DNA from: Trichomonas vaginalis G3
Lineage: Eukaryota > Parabasalia > Trichomonadida > Trichomonadidae
Reading direction: 5' to 3'
Length of the DNA: 64,000 nt
Assembly: GCF_026262505.1 (NCBI RefSeq)
Contig: NC_067206.1
Coordinates: 21,901,896-21,965,895 of the forward strand
The translations under genes and the position numbers were made by a program. The number at the start of each line of letters is the position of its first letter. Within the stretch, counting starts at the first letter, position 1. This document shows positions 9,219 through 19,605 of the stretch, piece by piece. Below the pieces are notes generated by a model, which saw nothing but the letters and a program-made list of their open reading frames with translations, was not told the origin of the DNA and made no database searches.

Positions 9219-11524
9219 ATGACAGCAACAAACAACAACATCGACTTTATCGTTTCTGATGAAAAAGTTATTGATTCATTAGTTGAGGAATTAGTTGTGG
9301 CAGAAACTAAAACCCTCAACGAAAGAATTGGTGAAAACAAGATTGATTTACATAACTACCTCAAACATGATGGAGGAAGAGGAAGGAAAACTGGTACAGC
9401 TTTATTAGTAAATAAAATTTCAAATTTAACGATTATAGATGTTGATATCAATAAATCATACAATGATGAACTTAAAGAAACAGTTAGAAAAGACATTTTA
9501 TCAAAACTTTCGGATAAAGATGTTATCGTTAAAACCGCTTCAGGAGGTCTTCACATTTATTGCAACACTAATTTCTTCTATTCAACCTCGAACAGAATGA
9601 TTAAATGTTATTCCTGCAATGATTATGATATTGACATAATGACTTCAATGGATGATTCAAAGCGTTCATTAGTGGTTATGGCTGATTCAAGAGTTCGCAA
9701 GAATGCATCAGAACCAATCAATACATACTCATTCATTCGTGGAAGTTATGATTCAACATTAACTAGAACAGTGAATGATATATTAAATGATTTGAATATT
9801 AAGGTAAGAGTTGAACAGAAGAATGAAGAAATAAAGACTATTATGAATGAAAACAAAGATGTAAACATTGACGATAAACTTGCCCAGAGCATAGTTGATG
9901 GCATCTGTGATTTTGAAGTACATAATGATGGTGGAAACATGAATTTAGAAAAAGAAGTTACATTATTCACACTGTTTCAAGCTATTAATTCGTTACCTAA
10001 TCATTTAATTAATGAAGCATACGATAACGTTTATAACTTCTGCAGTTTAACAGAAAATGCAAAAAGTAATTTTGAAAAAGCACGTGATAGATATGCACAT
10101 TTAATGACTTCTCCATTTGTTTTGGTGAAGATTCTAAAACTTTATCAAAAGGAATATTATGATGAATACGTTTTGCCTTTATTACGTAAGCCAAAAATAA
10201 CATTTGATATAAAACTTGATGACTCGTTTTTGATAACAGATATTAGACGCAAGGCTGAAAATCATCAGTATAAAAACAGTTCTGAAGTAATTGAGGATTT
10301 ATCACGTGTCATTCGTTTTGTAGATTGTGGAAACAAATATTTCATTCAGAAAGATTACACGACAAAATGAATCAAATATCATTCGTTCTTCAATCAAACA
10401 TGAAAGAGTCACTCAAAATGATTAAATTATTTAAAGAAGAAGGTAAAACCATAACAGCATGGGACGTACTACTAAATCAATTATCCTCATTAACCGTTAA
10501 GGGTGTTTGCTTTAAATCTGATTCCCCAGATGTTTTCTCAACGTTTCAAGGTTATAAATACAACATTCTCGAAAAGCTTGATTACTCAAAAATTGAGATG
10601 TTTATGAATTTCATTAAAGAAGCCATTTGTGATAATAACGATGAAGTGTATAAATACCTACTCGGCTGGATTGCATCAATGATTCAACAGCCTGGAATCA
10701 AGAATGAAACAGCAATTATTTTGAAAGGACTTCAGGGAACAGGTAAAAACAGATTCACAGACATTATTTCTGAACTTCTCGCTGGTTATTCATGCAAAAA
10801 CATTACTGAAATAAGTGAGTTAACGGGTAATTTCAACTCAGTAGTTGAAAATAAAATGTTTCTTGTACTTAATGAACTCAAGAATGTAGGTGAAGACAGA
10901 CTCGCAAACTTCAACGCTTTGAAATCAATTATTACGGATAATGAGATTAGAATTAATGAAAAGAATCAACCCAGAAGAACTGCTCAGAACGTTGCAAACT
11001 TCATTTTCGTAACTAATAACGTTTACCCTGTCAAAATTGAAGTTGGAGACAGAAGATACGTAGTTTTAAGGGTTAATGGTAAATTCAAGGGTCAATTTGA
11101 TTACTTCAAGAATTTAATGGATTCATGCACAAAGGAATTTTATGATAATTTACTGACGTATTTTATGCAATATGACCTTTCATCATTTAATGTACGAATC
11201 ATACCGATGACTGAAGCCAAACAAGATTTAATCGAGTTATCAACAAATCCTTTAGATGTATGGATAAATACACATTATGATGAATTGAATGCAGGTATGA
11301 CATGTAAAAATGCTCTATTCTGCAAACCATCAGACATGAAAGACAAGAATTTCCAAATGAGCATTAAGGATAAATGTGATAGGAAACAGGTAAGAATAGA
11401 TGGTAAACAAACATGGTGTTATGTTTTGAAAGAAGAAATGAAAGGATTATATAAACAGGTTGAACAAAACGATAATGAGGATTCATTTACTGACGATGAA
11501 ATACCTGTAAATGATGCTTTATAA
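9219..11524 (+). pseudogene. Primase - superfamily 3 helicase of Polinton A (fossil, about one break)
   Basis: The N-terminal half shows the archaeo-eukaryotic primase signature: an acidic strand IIDVDIN near residue 70, then KTASGGLHIYCN near 110 (the GGxHxY type) and DIDIMTS. The C-terminal half is an SF3/D5-type ATPase: Walker A GLQGTGKNRF, Walker B FLVLNEL, and motif C FIFVTNN followed by DRRYVVL. Such fusions start and unwind DNA in virophages, giant viruses and plasmids. It sits alone between two inverted GTGACA repeat clusters, like a self-contained replication module. Polinton B has no counterpart. Confidence 0.85.
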
Positions 11525-11539
11525 AGTATGATTGGAATT

Positions 11540-11808
11540 TATTTTTGCCTTCCTCCTATGTTGTTGTCAAAATGTCATGTTGTCACTATTTTTCAGAGAA
11601 GTTAAATAACCTGGTGACACATGGTGACATGGTGACACCTTCAGTTCTTCAAAAATAAGTCATTATTGCCTTCCTCCTGTGTTGTTGACACAATGTCATG
11701 TCGTCAACATGACAACCTGGTGACACCTTCAGTTCTTCAAAAATAAGTCATTTTTGCCTTCCTCCTATGTTGTTGTCAAAATGTCATGTTGTCACTATTT
11801 TTTGAGCT
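11540..11808 (-). repeat. GTGACA/TGTCAC repeat cluster, right of the primase-helicase (inverted)
   Basis: Reverse-complement copy of the 8995-9185 cluster, itself extended by a partial internal duplication: TGCCTTCCTCCTATGTTGTT or its near match occurs three times and GTTCTTCAAAAATAAGTCAT twice. The inverted placement around 9219-11524 is clear by direct comparison. Confidence 0.75.
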
Positions 11809-11815
11809 CGGGACT

Positions 11816-13660
11816 TTAAGCAACTCTGAACCATGCGAATACAGTCATAAATGGTGGCATGTATTCTTTACTTTGTCCCGTTGTTTGTGTATATCCTGAA
11901 ACGAAATGTGTATGGTTTCCTTCTCCCTGAGTGTCACTCCAGTAACAATTTATGGCAAACTTAACGTCGTCTTTAACATCATATCCTTTACCTTTTGTCA
12001 TTCCTGACCAATCCCAATATCTATGCTTATGCCAACCTGCTTGAGATGTGCTTAAATTAACGTAGTGACTATGTGCAGGTAAATTTTCACCTGAAATCGT
12101 TTTACTTCCCCCTGTTTCCTTTGAAGAGTTTGCACAATACAAAAACCTGTCAACTATTTGTTCCCATGCACCAACACCAAACATTACTTGAGGACCTCTT
12201 GCATCCATAGATGTATAAATAGAACCTACTGGGTTCATTAAATCAAACATATGAGATATTATAGGATTGTCTCTTTTGAACTTAAAATATAGTGTAACTA
12301 TTTCAGGTTTCTTCTGGTTTGTGTCAGAATATTTTTTATAATATAATCTTATGTTTTCAGGGTAGGTAAAATCTTGACTATAATATTTATTTCTGTCATC
12401 TGTATAATAATATACTATTCTCGTTTTTTCTATTGCATTATATCTTTTATATCTATAATAATCTAAATATAATGTTAACTTTTGTTCATCTACATGTGGT
12501 GTTCTGACATCATCCCCATAGTCATAATAATATGGTGCTGGAGCTGGGTCAGGTAATGTCATATCTACCATTTCATAAACTCTTAAATATTTCTTTTGTT
12601 CGTCTCCATATAAGTTTAAGTAGCAGTTGTTGTCTAATGGAACTTTAACTTGTGTGCCATTATTCTTTATATAGCCTACATACATTTCATTGTTATTTTT
12701 CGGAATGAGTTTATACCGTATACCATTTCTTAAGGACTGTACAAACTCCCATCTAAAATATTTGTTTTCTTCATAGATAGAAACATCGCCAACAATAGTT
12801 TCAATATTTTTTGTTCCAACTAAACTTTGGTATATTTCGTTAACATATGTTTTATCTGCCTTCTTCCCTAACTCATCGTTAACATATGTTTTATCTGCTT
12901 TAAGGTCTAAACATCCTGAAACCCACCCTGTATCAGCTTTAGTTTTTAAAATCTTTGATGCCCATTCATGATACCATTCAACCCTTTCTATAATTTCATT
13001 ATCTTTTTCATCCACATATTCCTTATCTGCCTTCTTCACTAACTCATCGTTAACATATGTTTTATCTGCCTTCTTCCCTAACTCATCGTTAACATATGTT
13101 TTATCTGCTTTAAGGTCTAAACATCCTGAAACCCACCCTGTATCAGCTTTAGTTTTTAAAATCTTTGATGCCCATTCATGATACCATTCAACCCTTTCTA
13201 TAATTTCATTATCTTTTTCATCCACATATTCCTTATCTGCCTTCTTCACTAACTCATCGTTAACATATGTTTTATCTGCCTTCTTCCCTAACTCATCGTT
13301 AACATAAGTTTTATCTGCCTTCTTCATTATGTCATTTAGGAAACCTTTTATGAATTCCTCATTTAAATTAAATCTTCCAATCTTCAAAACTTTAGGAAAT
13401 GCATTTAATGCGTAATATCTTTGTTCTTCTGGTGGAATTGATGTTATATCATCCGTTATTCCTTTAATTTTTGAATTCATAAATAAAATTTCTTTTATAT
13501 TTGATATCACCGCACCACCTTTGCAAACGAATTCGAAATGGTCATTTTTCAATACTATTTCCAAATCTCCATATTTCAACCTTTGCGTTTGTTCTGCCGT
13601 CTTTGAATTATATGCATATGTGGCGTATGTAATGGTCTGTGGTTGCTGTTGTTTAATCAT
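11816..13660 (-). CDS. Fibre protein with phage tail-collar-like C-terminus, Polinton A, 614 aa
   Basis: Starts at ATG 13660 behind AAATCGTAATAA. Residues 1-110 form a head (TYAYNSKTAEQ, LKYGDLEIVLKN). Residues 110-275 are repeated KADKTYVNDEL units with heptads, as in trimeric coiled-coil phage fibres; 210 bp of this is duplicated in tandem. A beta-rich middle follows. From about 480 comes the collar-type end: GSIYTSM, FGVGAWEQIVDRFLYC, a TGGSKTI turn, then LPAHSHY, HKHRYW and GNHTHFV (the H-x-H metal-binding pattern) and MPPFMTVFAWFRVA. In phages this domain trimerises and binds the host cell. A virion spike is the best guess; the ORF itself looks whole. Confidence 0.8.
   Translation of the reverse strand: MIKQQQPQTITYATYAYNSKTAEQTQRLKYGDLEIVLKNDHFEFVCKGGAVISNIKEILFMNSKIKGITDDITSIPPEEQRYYALNAFPKVLKIGRFNLNEEFIKGFLNDIMKKADKTYVNDELGKKADKTYVNDELVKKADKEYVDEKDNEIIERVEWYHEWASKILKTKADTGWVSGCLDLKADKTYVNDELGKKADKTYVNDELVKKADKEYVDEKDNEIIERVEWYHEWASKILKTKADTGWVSGCLDLKADKTYVNDELGKKADKTYVNEIYQSLVGTKNIETIVGDVSIYEENKYFRWEFVQSLRNGIRYKLIPKNNNEMYVGYIKNNGTQVKVPLDNNCYLNLYGDEQKKYLRVYEMVDMTLPDPAPAPYYYDYGDDVRTPHVDEQKLTLYLDYYRYKRYNAIEKTRIVYYYTDDRNKYYSQDFTYPENIRLYYKKYSDTNQKKPEIVTLYFKFKRDNPIISHMFDLMNPVGSIYTSMDARGPQVMFGVGAWEQIVDRFLYCANSSKETGGSKTISGENLPAHSHYVNLSTSQAGWHKHRYWDWSGMTKGKGYDVKDDVKFAINCYWSDTQGEGNHTHFVSGYTQTTGQSKEYMPPFMTVFAWFRVA
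12844..13268 (-). repeat. Tandem 210-bp duplication inside the fibre gene
   Basis: Two adjacent copies with no difference seen, each encoding about 70 residues (KADKTYVNDEL ... TGWVSGCLDL); for example the Trp-rich segment recurs exactly 210 bases apart near 12960 and 13170. In-frame, so it lengthens the coiled-coil shaft. Identity implies a recent event. Confidence 0.85.
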
Positions 13661-13684
13661 TTATTACGATTTAAAAATAAATAT

Positions 13685-14394
13685 TTAATCCGTTATCTCA
13701 TCAGCTATTTTTTCTATTTGAAATTGCCATAATATTTCATTCATGAATTCTAAATCACAATCAAATAGGTCAGTTATTCTAAATTTAATATTTGATAAAT
13801 CTTTTGAATGAAGAATAAATGAATTCCCGGATAATTGAAACGGATATGATAAAGAAAATATGTTTAAGTTGATGGATAAAATGTTTTGTATTGATGGGTA
13901 AGAGTTAGGGTCTAATGTTTGATGTGAAAATCTCATTGGGGTATTAACTTTATCACATTTGATTAAAATGAAATTGGAACCAGTGTCAGAATAAAACATC
14001 CCAGCATCTTTTTCAAAATTTAATATCCCCAACAATGAACGAAGACGAGGAGTACAAAATTTAATTTTCAGCGGAAATTTAATAAGGTTATTTATTTCAT
14101 CAAGTTCAAAAAGTTTATCGGGTTTTGATTTAAAATTTTCTTCATACCATACGATATAAATGATTCATTTAAATAACTTAAAATTGTGTTAATATCCCCC
14201 CTCACTATCACATTATTATATACATATCATACGTTTTTTCATGGTCATCTTTAATAAATGATATATAATCCGAAGGGTCTAAAAGAATGGGATTAAATTT
14301 ACCACTCACAGAAACGAGAGTAACATTATAAATCCACTAACTGTTAAATTTAATTCACAGTTATTATTCGAAATAATATTGATAATGACATTTT
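13685..14394 (-). pseudogene. Virion-protein remnant of Polinton A, minus strand (about two or three breaks)
   Basis: The best-preserved stretch (13685-14035) reads LILIKCDKVNTPMRF-like strands and ends IEKIADEITD. It shows short alternating hydrophobic strands (SINLNIFSLSYPFQL, NIKFRITDLF), compatible with a jelly-roll or minor capsid product. The RFRITDLF-type ending recalls MQFRLVDFQG in the plus-strand remnant at 46760-47535 of Polinton B. Family not proven. Confidence 0.4.
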
Positions 14395-14410
14395 TATTAC
14401 GATTAAAAAT

Positions 14411-14890
14411 ATGGTAAAGCGTTATTTTCCAGTGATAAATAAAACTAGAATAAGATTACCTCAAGAATTCATAAATTCAACGAATAAGAAATTCATTCAT
14501 GTTATAAATTTTAGTGTTTTCAGAAAATATGAGTCGATGTCATATCATCAATCAGGTTATATTTCACTTCATTCAAATTTAGTTCAATCAAACCATATAA
14601 TGACCATTTCATAAGATTTTCAGATGGTATTAAAAATGTAATTGATAGATTAAAATATGAACAGATTGACAATATCGAATTTTTGGAATTTTGGTTTAAA
14701 TATCCTGATGGAAAAAAGATTGAAAGTTAAAGATAAAGCAGATACTATAACAAAAACAATTACAATGACTGATCCGGATAGTGGGGAACAAAAAGAAATA
14801 AAACAAACGATAGAAACTGGTGAAAGGTCAATTATTATTGATTATGATTCAAAGGATTATTATTCGATAATGTTAATGCTTGAATATTAA
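14411..14890 (+). pseudogene. Minor-capsid-like remnant of Polinton A, plus strand (broken)
   Basis: Starts at ATG 14411 behind TTACGATTAAAAAT. The first part (TRIRLPQEFINSTNKKFIHV) resembles in layout the start of the 49742 protein of Polinton B (YTYEYPRHWVEYVGGEKAIE): a beta strand, P-x-x-[FW] turn, then a short strand. The last part is a beta hairpin (IETGERSIIIDYDSKDYYS). Likely a penton or minor capsid family member; inference. Confidence 0.4.
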
Positions 14891-15543
14891 ATAGCCTTAA
14901 CAAAGAATTTTTCAAGTGATATTTTATATTCATCAACTATTTTATTATAAATATCATTATATGTTAAATGAAGTTCAGTTGTTGTTCCGTTCTTTGATAT
15001 CTTAATTGTGCTAATATCCTTTATAGGATTTATTTTTGCAACTGTTCCGCAGCATGAAACCTCATCATCTATGAAAAATTGAATCTTAACGTCTGAATCT
15101 TGAACATCACAAAGAATGGCAATAATGTGAATTAATGATTCATAAGGTAAAATAATTAAACCGGATTGGTCAATTAAATTTATTATTGAATCATAATTAT
15201 CAGTTATGATATCGCGATATATTTTCATTAATTCAGAATTAATGTCTATTTTATATGGGTTATCAAGTGGTGCTGGGTATGTTGGATAAGTGGGAATTTC
15301 AACAGGTTCTTTACCAGGTTCAGATAAAATGATTGGGTCTCCATCTTCTTTATTTTGCTCTTCCTCTTTCTTTGGTAAGTCACGAGTTAATAAATTTGGT
15401 TGAGTTGCTGACCTTGTTAATTCAGGACTAACATTAACTTTAACATTTTGAATAATTCGTGATTTATCATCATTTACGTTATAACCAACCGTAATCTCTG
15501 CTTTTGCGTTTGTGTTCTTTTGACTTGTGAAACGTCTTCTCAT
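14887..15543 (-). CDS. Conserved Polinton protein with a CCG motif, 218 aa (A copy)
   Basis: Intact frame from ATG 15543 behind TTTTTATTCGATTATAA. The N-terminal 100 residues are polar with a Pro/Glu-rich linker; the C-terminal 110 form a globular domain with LMKIYRDIITDNYDSII and then EVSCCGTVAKINPIKDI. The same order and the CCG motif (EIECCGQTPIFMKIGNI) occur in 47821-48414 of Polinton B, so this is a shared element gene, probably a virion protein. Its function is not known. Confidence 0.65.
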   Translation of the reverse strand: MRRRFTSQKNTNAKAEITVGYNVNDDKSRIIQNVKVNVSPELTRSATQPNLLTRDLPKKEEEQNKEDGDPIILSEPGKEPVEIPTYPTYPAPLDNPYKIDINSELMKIYRDIITDNYDSIINLIDQSGLIILPYESLIHIIAILCDVQDSDVKIQFFIDDEVSCCGTVAKINPIKDISTIKISKNGTTTELHLTYNDIYNKIVDEYKISLEKFFVKAI

Positions 15544-15626
15544 TTATAATCGAATAAAAAAAGAAAAATATATTTAAAGTTTTATTTAGTTGTTACGGTA
15601 ATATCCCAAGGTTCATCCTTGTTTGC

Positions 15627-16526
15627 TTATACTTTCTTTGTAACTGCACCAATTATGTTATTGATAATGGTTTGAGTTTCTTCCAGTCTTATTTTATCAT
15701 TTACAATATCTTTAATCATTTCATTACATGCATTCTTAAAACCATCTGATTTTTCTAATTTACGTCTATCACTTTCTTTAATTAAATCAAAGTTATATCC
15801 TTGTTGAGAATAAAGTGGTTTCTTTATCAATTCCTTGAACGCTTCTGAAAGTGAAGATGAAGAAATTCTTGCCACTTGAATTGGTTTAAATTCTGCTTTC
15901 ATTGCTTCTTTCTGTTCATTGAACACTGGATCGAATAAAGCAACTTTAAAGAATTTCTTAGCTGGAATTTCAGGTCTCAAATTTGCATATTGACCATCAA
16001 ACTGATTAACATATTGAGGTAATCCGTTTGGTCCTTCTTCAATAGCATTTAATTCTTCATTGAAATAAGAATATGGATTATGACGGTATGAATTAATTGG
16101 ACCATTTTCACCTTCTCCAATGTATTGTTTAACAGCTTTTCCATTTTCATCAAATTGCATAGGATAACGTTCATTATATGCTTTACGTTTAGGATAATCA
16201 GATATAGTTAATTTATAACCATTTATGACTTTAATATTACCTTGACCATCAGTAACGAAAACTTCATTTATTCCATCAGGTTTTCCATTTGGACCCGTAA
16301 TGTCTGCTTCGTGTGCTTCCCAATTTGGACCATGACGTTTGGCATATGCTTGAGCTTCTGGTAATGTTAAAACGTTTCTCATTTGTTTAACATCTTTTTG
16401 AAGACCAGCAACAATATGAACTAACTCTTTCATTCCATCAGGAACTTTCATAGTTCTATTATATGCACCCTTTTTGTTTGTCCCTTGTTTTAATGGAACC
16501 TGTAGAAGATTTGCTATTTCTGTCAT
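15627..16526 (-). CDS. Unrecognised Polinton A protein, 299 aa
   Basis: Intact frame starting at 16526, preceded on its strand by T-rich sequence with ATTTATAATTAAAC next to the ATG. It is rich in Gly/Pro/Asn turns in the middle ([40 protein letters not shown]) and helical at both ends. No catalytic motif is visible. It lies in the capsid-gene half of the element, next to the packaging ATPase remnant, so a structural role is plausible. No counterpart was recognised in Polinton B. Confidence 0.5.
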   Translation of the reverse strand: MTEIANLLQVPLKQGTNKKGAYNRTMKVPDGMKELVHIVAGLQKDVKQMRNVLTLPEAQAYAKRHGPNWEAHEADITGPNGKPDGINEVFVTDGQGNIKVINGYKLTISDYPKRKAYNERYPMQFDENGKAVKQYIGEGENGPINSYRHNPYSYFNEELNAIEEGPNGLPQYVNQFDGQYANLRPEIPAKKFFKVALFDPVFNEQKEAMKAEFKPIQVARISSSSLSEAFKELIKKPLYSQQGYNFDLIKESDRRKLEKSDGFKNACNEMIKDIVNDKIRLEETQTIINNIIGAVTKKV

Positions 16527-16566
16527 GTTTAATTATAAATAAAAAATAAAAATTAATTATAAAAAG

Positions 16567-17394
16567 TTAATCAAATTTAACACTTCCTTTATTTAAATCA
16601 ACTATTATTTTTCCATGTTCACCTAATTGCTGATATTGTGTGTAAAGTTCATTAATGCTCATTGGTAAATTCACTTGATAAAGCATAACGTTCAACTGTT
16701 GACGACTAAACCCACTGAAAATGAAAAGTGTTGATAGATTTGATTTAATGTTTGTGCTTAATGCTTTGAAATATTGAACAGCCATGAAGAATGAACACTG
16801 AATGTGTCGACATTGAGTTAATAACTGATTAAAATATGATTTCTCGTTTGTTATTAGTTTTGATTTCACTGCATCATCTAGAAAAATGAGTGAATGCAAA
16901 AATTCTCTATCAAATTTGAAATAGAAAGTGTTTCAAATAATTCATCCCGTTGTTTATCAATAATTTTATCCTCTAATCCTTGCTTCTTGATTGTATTATA
17001 TAATTCTTTATACATTAAAAAGTTTTTTAAATAATCTTCTGCTTCTTCTTGTTGATAAATAAATAATTGGAATTTTGATTAAATGCTTTAAAGATTCAAA
17101 TGTATCATCTGAAGGTGAACCTGAACGGTTGATATAAATTAACACATGTGAATAGGGTGAAGTGTTAGCAATAATGATAATTTGTTTTAATATCGTTAAT
17201 GTTTTACCTTTATTTTGTTTACCAATTGCTGCAGTGATTGAATTTAAGTAACATTCAGAATATGGAATTTTCATTAATTTTTCCTTAGATAGAGCATTTC
17301 TATTATCACTCAATGCTTCATTAATCATATCATCTACGTATGTATTATATACTCCTGCTAATTCTTCATAAGGAGTGTATGAATTTAAATCCAT
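16567..17394 (-). pseudogene. A32-like genome-packaging ATPase of Polinton A (fossil, about two breaks)
   Basis: Shows Walker A (AIGKQNKGKTLTILKQ) and Walker B (SLIFLDDA), followed by the helix-strand pattern AVQYFKAL and LFIFSGFSRQQLNVM. This tail matches the intact ATPase of Polinton B (MQTWRFLALN, FVIFQGFSRYDIELIW). In the FtsK/HerA superfamily these motors pump DNA into capsids. It stands directly downstream of the major capsid gene on the same strand. Confidence 0.75.
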
Positions 17395-17418
17395 TTAATC
17401 AAAAATAAATTTATAATT

Positions 17419-19059
17419 TTAAACATTTCTATTCATCAATATTTCATCATATGAACTTCTATACTGTGGTGGTGTACCTGTTGGATGATATTTCAAACCT
17501 TCATCCGGTGTCCATGTCCAATATGTAGTCCTAGTAAACCAAACCTGAGGAGGATTTGTCACCTTTGAACAGTAAGTATCGTTTTCACCCTGAATGATTG
17601 GATATGCTTTCACTTGTACTGTAACTTGTGAGTTGAAAGTTTCTAATCCATCAAAGAATATACCCGCTCCATCACGTTGAACTGGAATAGTGCATAAGAA
17701 TGAAGTTTGGTCTTTCCATGTTCTAGCTAATGGCGTGCCATCATCTGCATTCAATGGTCTAGTTAATGAGTCCTCGTATTCTTCTGTGCATTCATTCACT
17801 CCATCTAAATCAGAAGCTTGAAGCATACGTGTAAAGAATATGTCGCCCACTGTGGTCATCGCTTGATCGGGGAAGTTTCTGGAATCTATAGTGACCTGAA
17901 GACCTCGAAGCATTGGATTTTCTAAAACTGTTCTTTGCATTGCATTCTTCGGAAATGTTAACACAACATCTGTAACATTATGAAGAGCGTATGAGAAATC
18001 TGAGCTAATACCTTCAGGAGTGATGCAACCTCCATTTAGTGAACGAACGTCAATATGTTGAGCTGGAATCATGAATGGATCTTCCTTACTGAATAAACGT
18101 GGTATTGCTTTAACTGATTCTTCAATTAAACCGTATCCTGGTGTAATGCATTTATCCTCTAAAACTTCCATCTTTGTGCATGAAATAATAACGTCATCAA
18201 CTGTTGCGTCAGCAGATGTAGCGGCTAAGCTTGTAATTAATTTGGCAGGAAGTCCGATTTGTTGGAATTTGCGATCATATTTATAAACATGATTCATAAT
18301 CTTTTCATAATTTTCATCAGTTATCTTTTCATAAACGTAATTTTGTAAATCAGCAACTCTTAACGGGTCAACCTGACAAAATACTAAAGTATCCCTGAAA
18401 ACATAATATTTAAGAATGATTTCACCAAATGATTTAGGATAATCATCGAACGCCTGAAATGCTAACAAATCATTTACCGGAATAATCATATCAAAAGTGA
18501 CATCAACTTCTTCATTTGCTTTCTTGAAAACTTCTGAAGGGTCAATATATTTACCACATACTGAGTTATCATATTTTTGAACATTATTATATAACGAATG
18601 AACAAACTTTTTAACTTTCCTTTCTGATTTTGGTTTATATGTTGCAAATGCGAAAGATTCACGGGCGCAATCCATCTGAAGATAACCGGCATCACCTCTT
18701 TCAGTTTCTACTTCTAATTGTTTAAAGCTTTGATTTGATGATTTGTAACCAACGAATAAACGCATACATTTAAAAGCGGCATCACATGTGAAAGCTTTAT
18801 TTGAAACTAGAGTTGCTTTAACTTTGCGTTTAATATATGTGTCACCTAATTGGTTCACATCATGAGCCGGATTTGTAATTCTTAAATGAGTTTGTTTATC
18901 ATCAAAATATGGAGCATCAGAGTCATAGCATGAACTTTCAAGTTCTCTATAATATCTTCTTCCGTCATTCTTTGCGAATATTTCATTTATCTTTTCGAAT
19001 GAATGAAACACATTTCCATTAATCGGTTTAGTGTTTGGCACCAAATAGTTAGTCGTCAT
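17419..19059 (-). CDS. MCP: Major capsid protein, double jelly-roll type, Polinton A, 546 aa
   Basis: Intact frame from ATG 19059, behind TTTTTTATTTATTAATAA. Length fits Polinton major capsids. Between about residues 188 and 235 it has the family landmark VTFDMIIPVNDLLAFQAF followed by the strand KSFGEIILKYYVFRD, comparable with the I-P-x-x-D-[LI]-F segment of double jelly-roll capsids. The C-terminal third is strand-rich with Trp/Tyr clusters (YWTWTPDEG). It would build an icosahedral shell. It lies beside the packaging ATPase and opposite the small MAAG genes. Identification is by segment pattern and context. Confidence 0.7.
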   Translation of the reverse strand: MTTNYLVPNTKPINGNVFHSFEKINEIFAKNDGRRYYRELESSCYDSDAPYFDDKQTHLRITNPAHDVNQLGDTYIKRKVKATLVSNKAFTCDAAFKCMRLFVGYKSSNQSFKQLEVETERGDAGYLQMDCARESFAFATYKPKSERKVKKFVHSLYNNVQKYDNSVCGKYIDPSEVFKKANEEVDVTFDMIIPVNDLLAFQAFDDYPKSFGEIILKYYVFRDTLVFCQVDPLRVADLQNYVYEKITDENYEKIMNHVYKYDRKFQQIGLPAKLITSLAATSADATVDDVIISCTKMEVLEDKCITPGYGLIEESVKAIPRLFSKEDPFMIPAQHIDVRSLNGGCITPEGISSDFSYALHNVTDVVLTFPKNAMQRTVLENPMLRGLQVTIDSRNFPDQAMTTVGDIFFTRMLQASDLDGVNECTEEYEDSLTRPLNADDGTPLARTWKDQTSFLCTIPVQRDGAGIFFDGLETFNSQVTVQVKAYPIIQGENDTYCSKVTNPPQVWFTRTTYWTWTPDEGLKYHPTGTPPQYRSSYDEILMNRNV

Positions 19060-19128
19060 TTATTAATAAATAAAAAATCAAAATTAAAAGATGGAAATGA
19101 ATTTTTAATTTTAATGAAATAATCAACT

Positions 19129-19344
19129 ATGGCTGCAGGTATATTTAAGAAACTGTGGGATAAAGTAAAAAGAGGAGCGCATAAAGTTTGGGAAACATTG
19201 AAGAAGGGAGCAAATTGGATATTTAAGAATAAAGAAGCAATTAGTGACGTTGCTGAATCAATAACACCAAAAGCTGCCCCAATAAGAGAAATATTAAATA
19301 AAGGAGAAAAAGTTTATCAAAGACTTCAACCGATACTAAGATAA
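19129..19344 (+). CDS. Small amphipathic protein (MAAGIFKKLW), Polinton A, 71 aa
   Basis: The N-terminus MAAGIFKKLWDKVKRGAHKV is a basic amphipathic helix; the rest is helical and basic. The neighbouring gene on the opposite strand begins MAAGFFKKLWEGIKKAARWV, so the two are related by sequence and point toward each other. Small amphipathic virion proteins such as adenovirus pVI disrupt membranes during entry; that function here is inference. It begins 69 bases from the divergent major capsid start. Confidence 0.6.
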   Translation: MAAGIFKKLWDKVKRGAHKVWETLKKGANWIFKNKEAISDVAESITPKAAPIREILNKGEKVYQRLQPILR

Positions 19345-19368
19345 AAATAATATTTATTTATTTTTCCA

Positions 19369-19605
19369 CTATCTACCTCCTATTTTATTAAGTATTCCTT
19401 CAGCAATTCCACCAATTGCGTTACCTGCTTGTGCTCCCATCGCCGGATTACCTGCTTTAGTACCTAATACTCCACCTATGATAGTTCCTGCCGTTTTCGC
19501 TACTGGTGCCAAAAAGTTTGCAACGGGTTTTATTATTTTCTGATGAACCCATCTTGCAGCTTTCTTAATTCCTTCCCATAATTTTTTAAAGAATCCTGCC
19601 GCCAT
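19369..19605 (-). CDS. Small amphipathic Gly/Ala-rich protein (MAAGFFKKLW), Polinton A, 78 aa
   Basis: The first 20 residues are a basic amphipathic helix almost the same as in the convergent gene ending at 19344. Then come a Pro-containing linker (IIKPVANFLAP) and a Gly/Ala-rich stretch with small residues (GTIIGGVLGTKAG, AGNAIGGIAEGIL), typical of membrane-inserting helices with glycine zippers. Stops of the two genes are 25 bases apart. A minor virion protein acting on membranes is plausible. Confidence 0.6.
   Translation of the reverse strand: MAAGFFKKLWEGIKKAARWVHQKIIKPVANFLAPVAKTAGTIIGGVLGTKAGNPAMGAQAGNAIGGIAEGILNKIGGR

Noticed and set aside
11816-13660. Bacteriophage contamination because of the tail-collar fibre
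   Set aside because: The gene lies between matching Polinton TIRs with codon and base use like its neighbours, and Polinton B carries a homologue.
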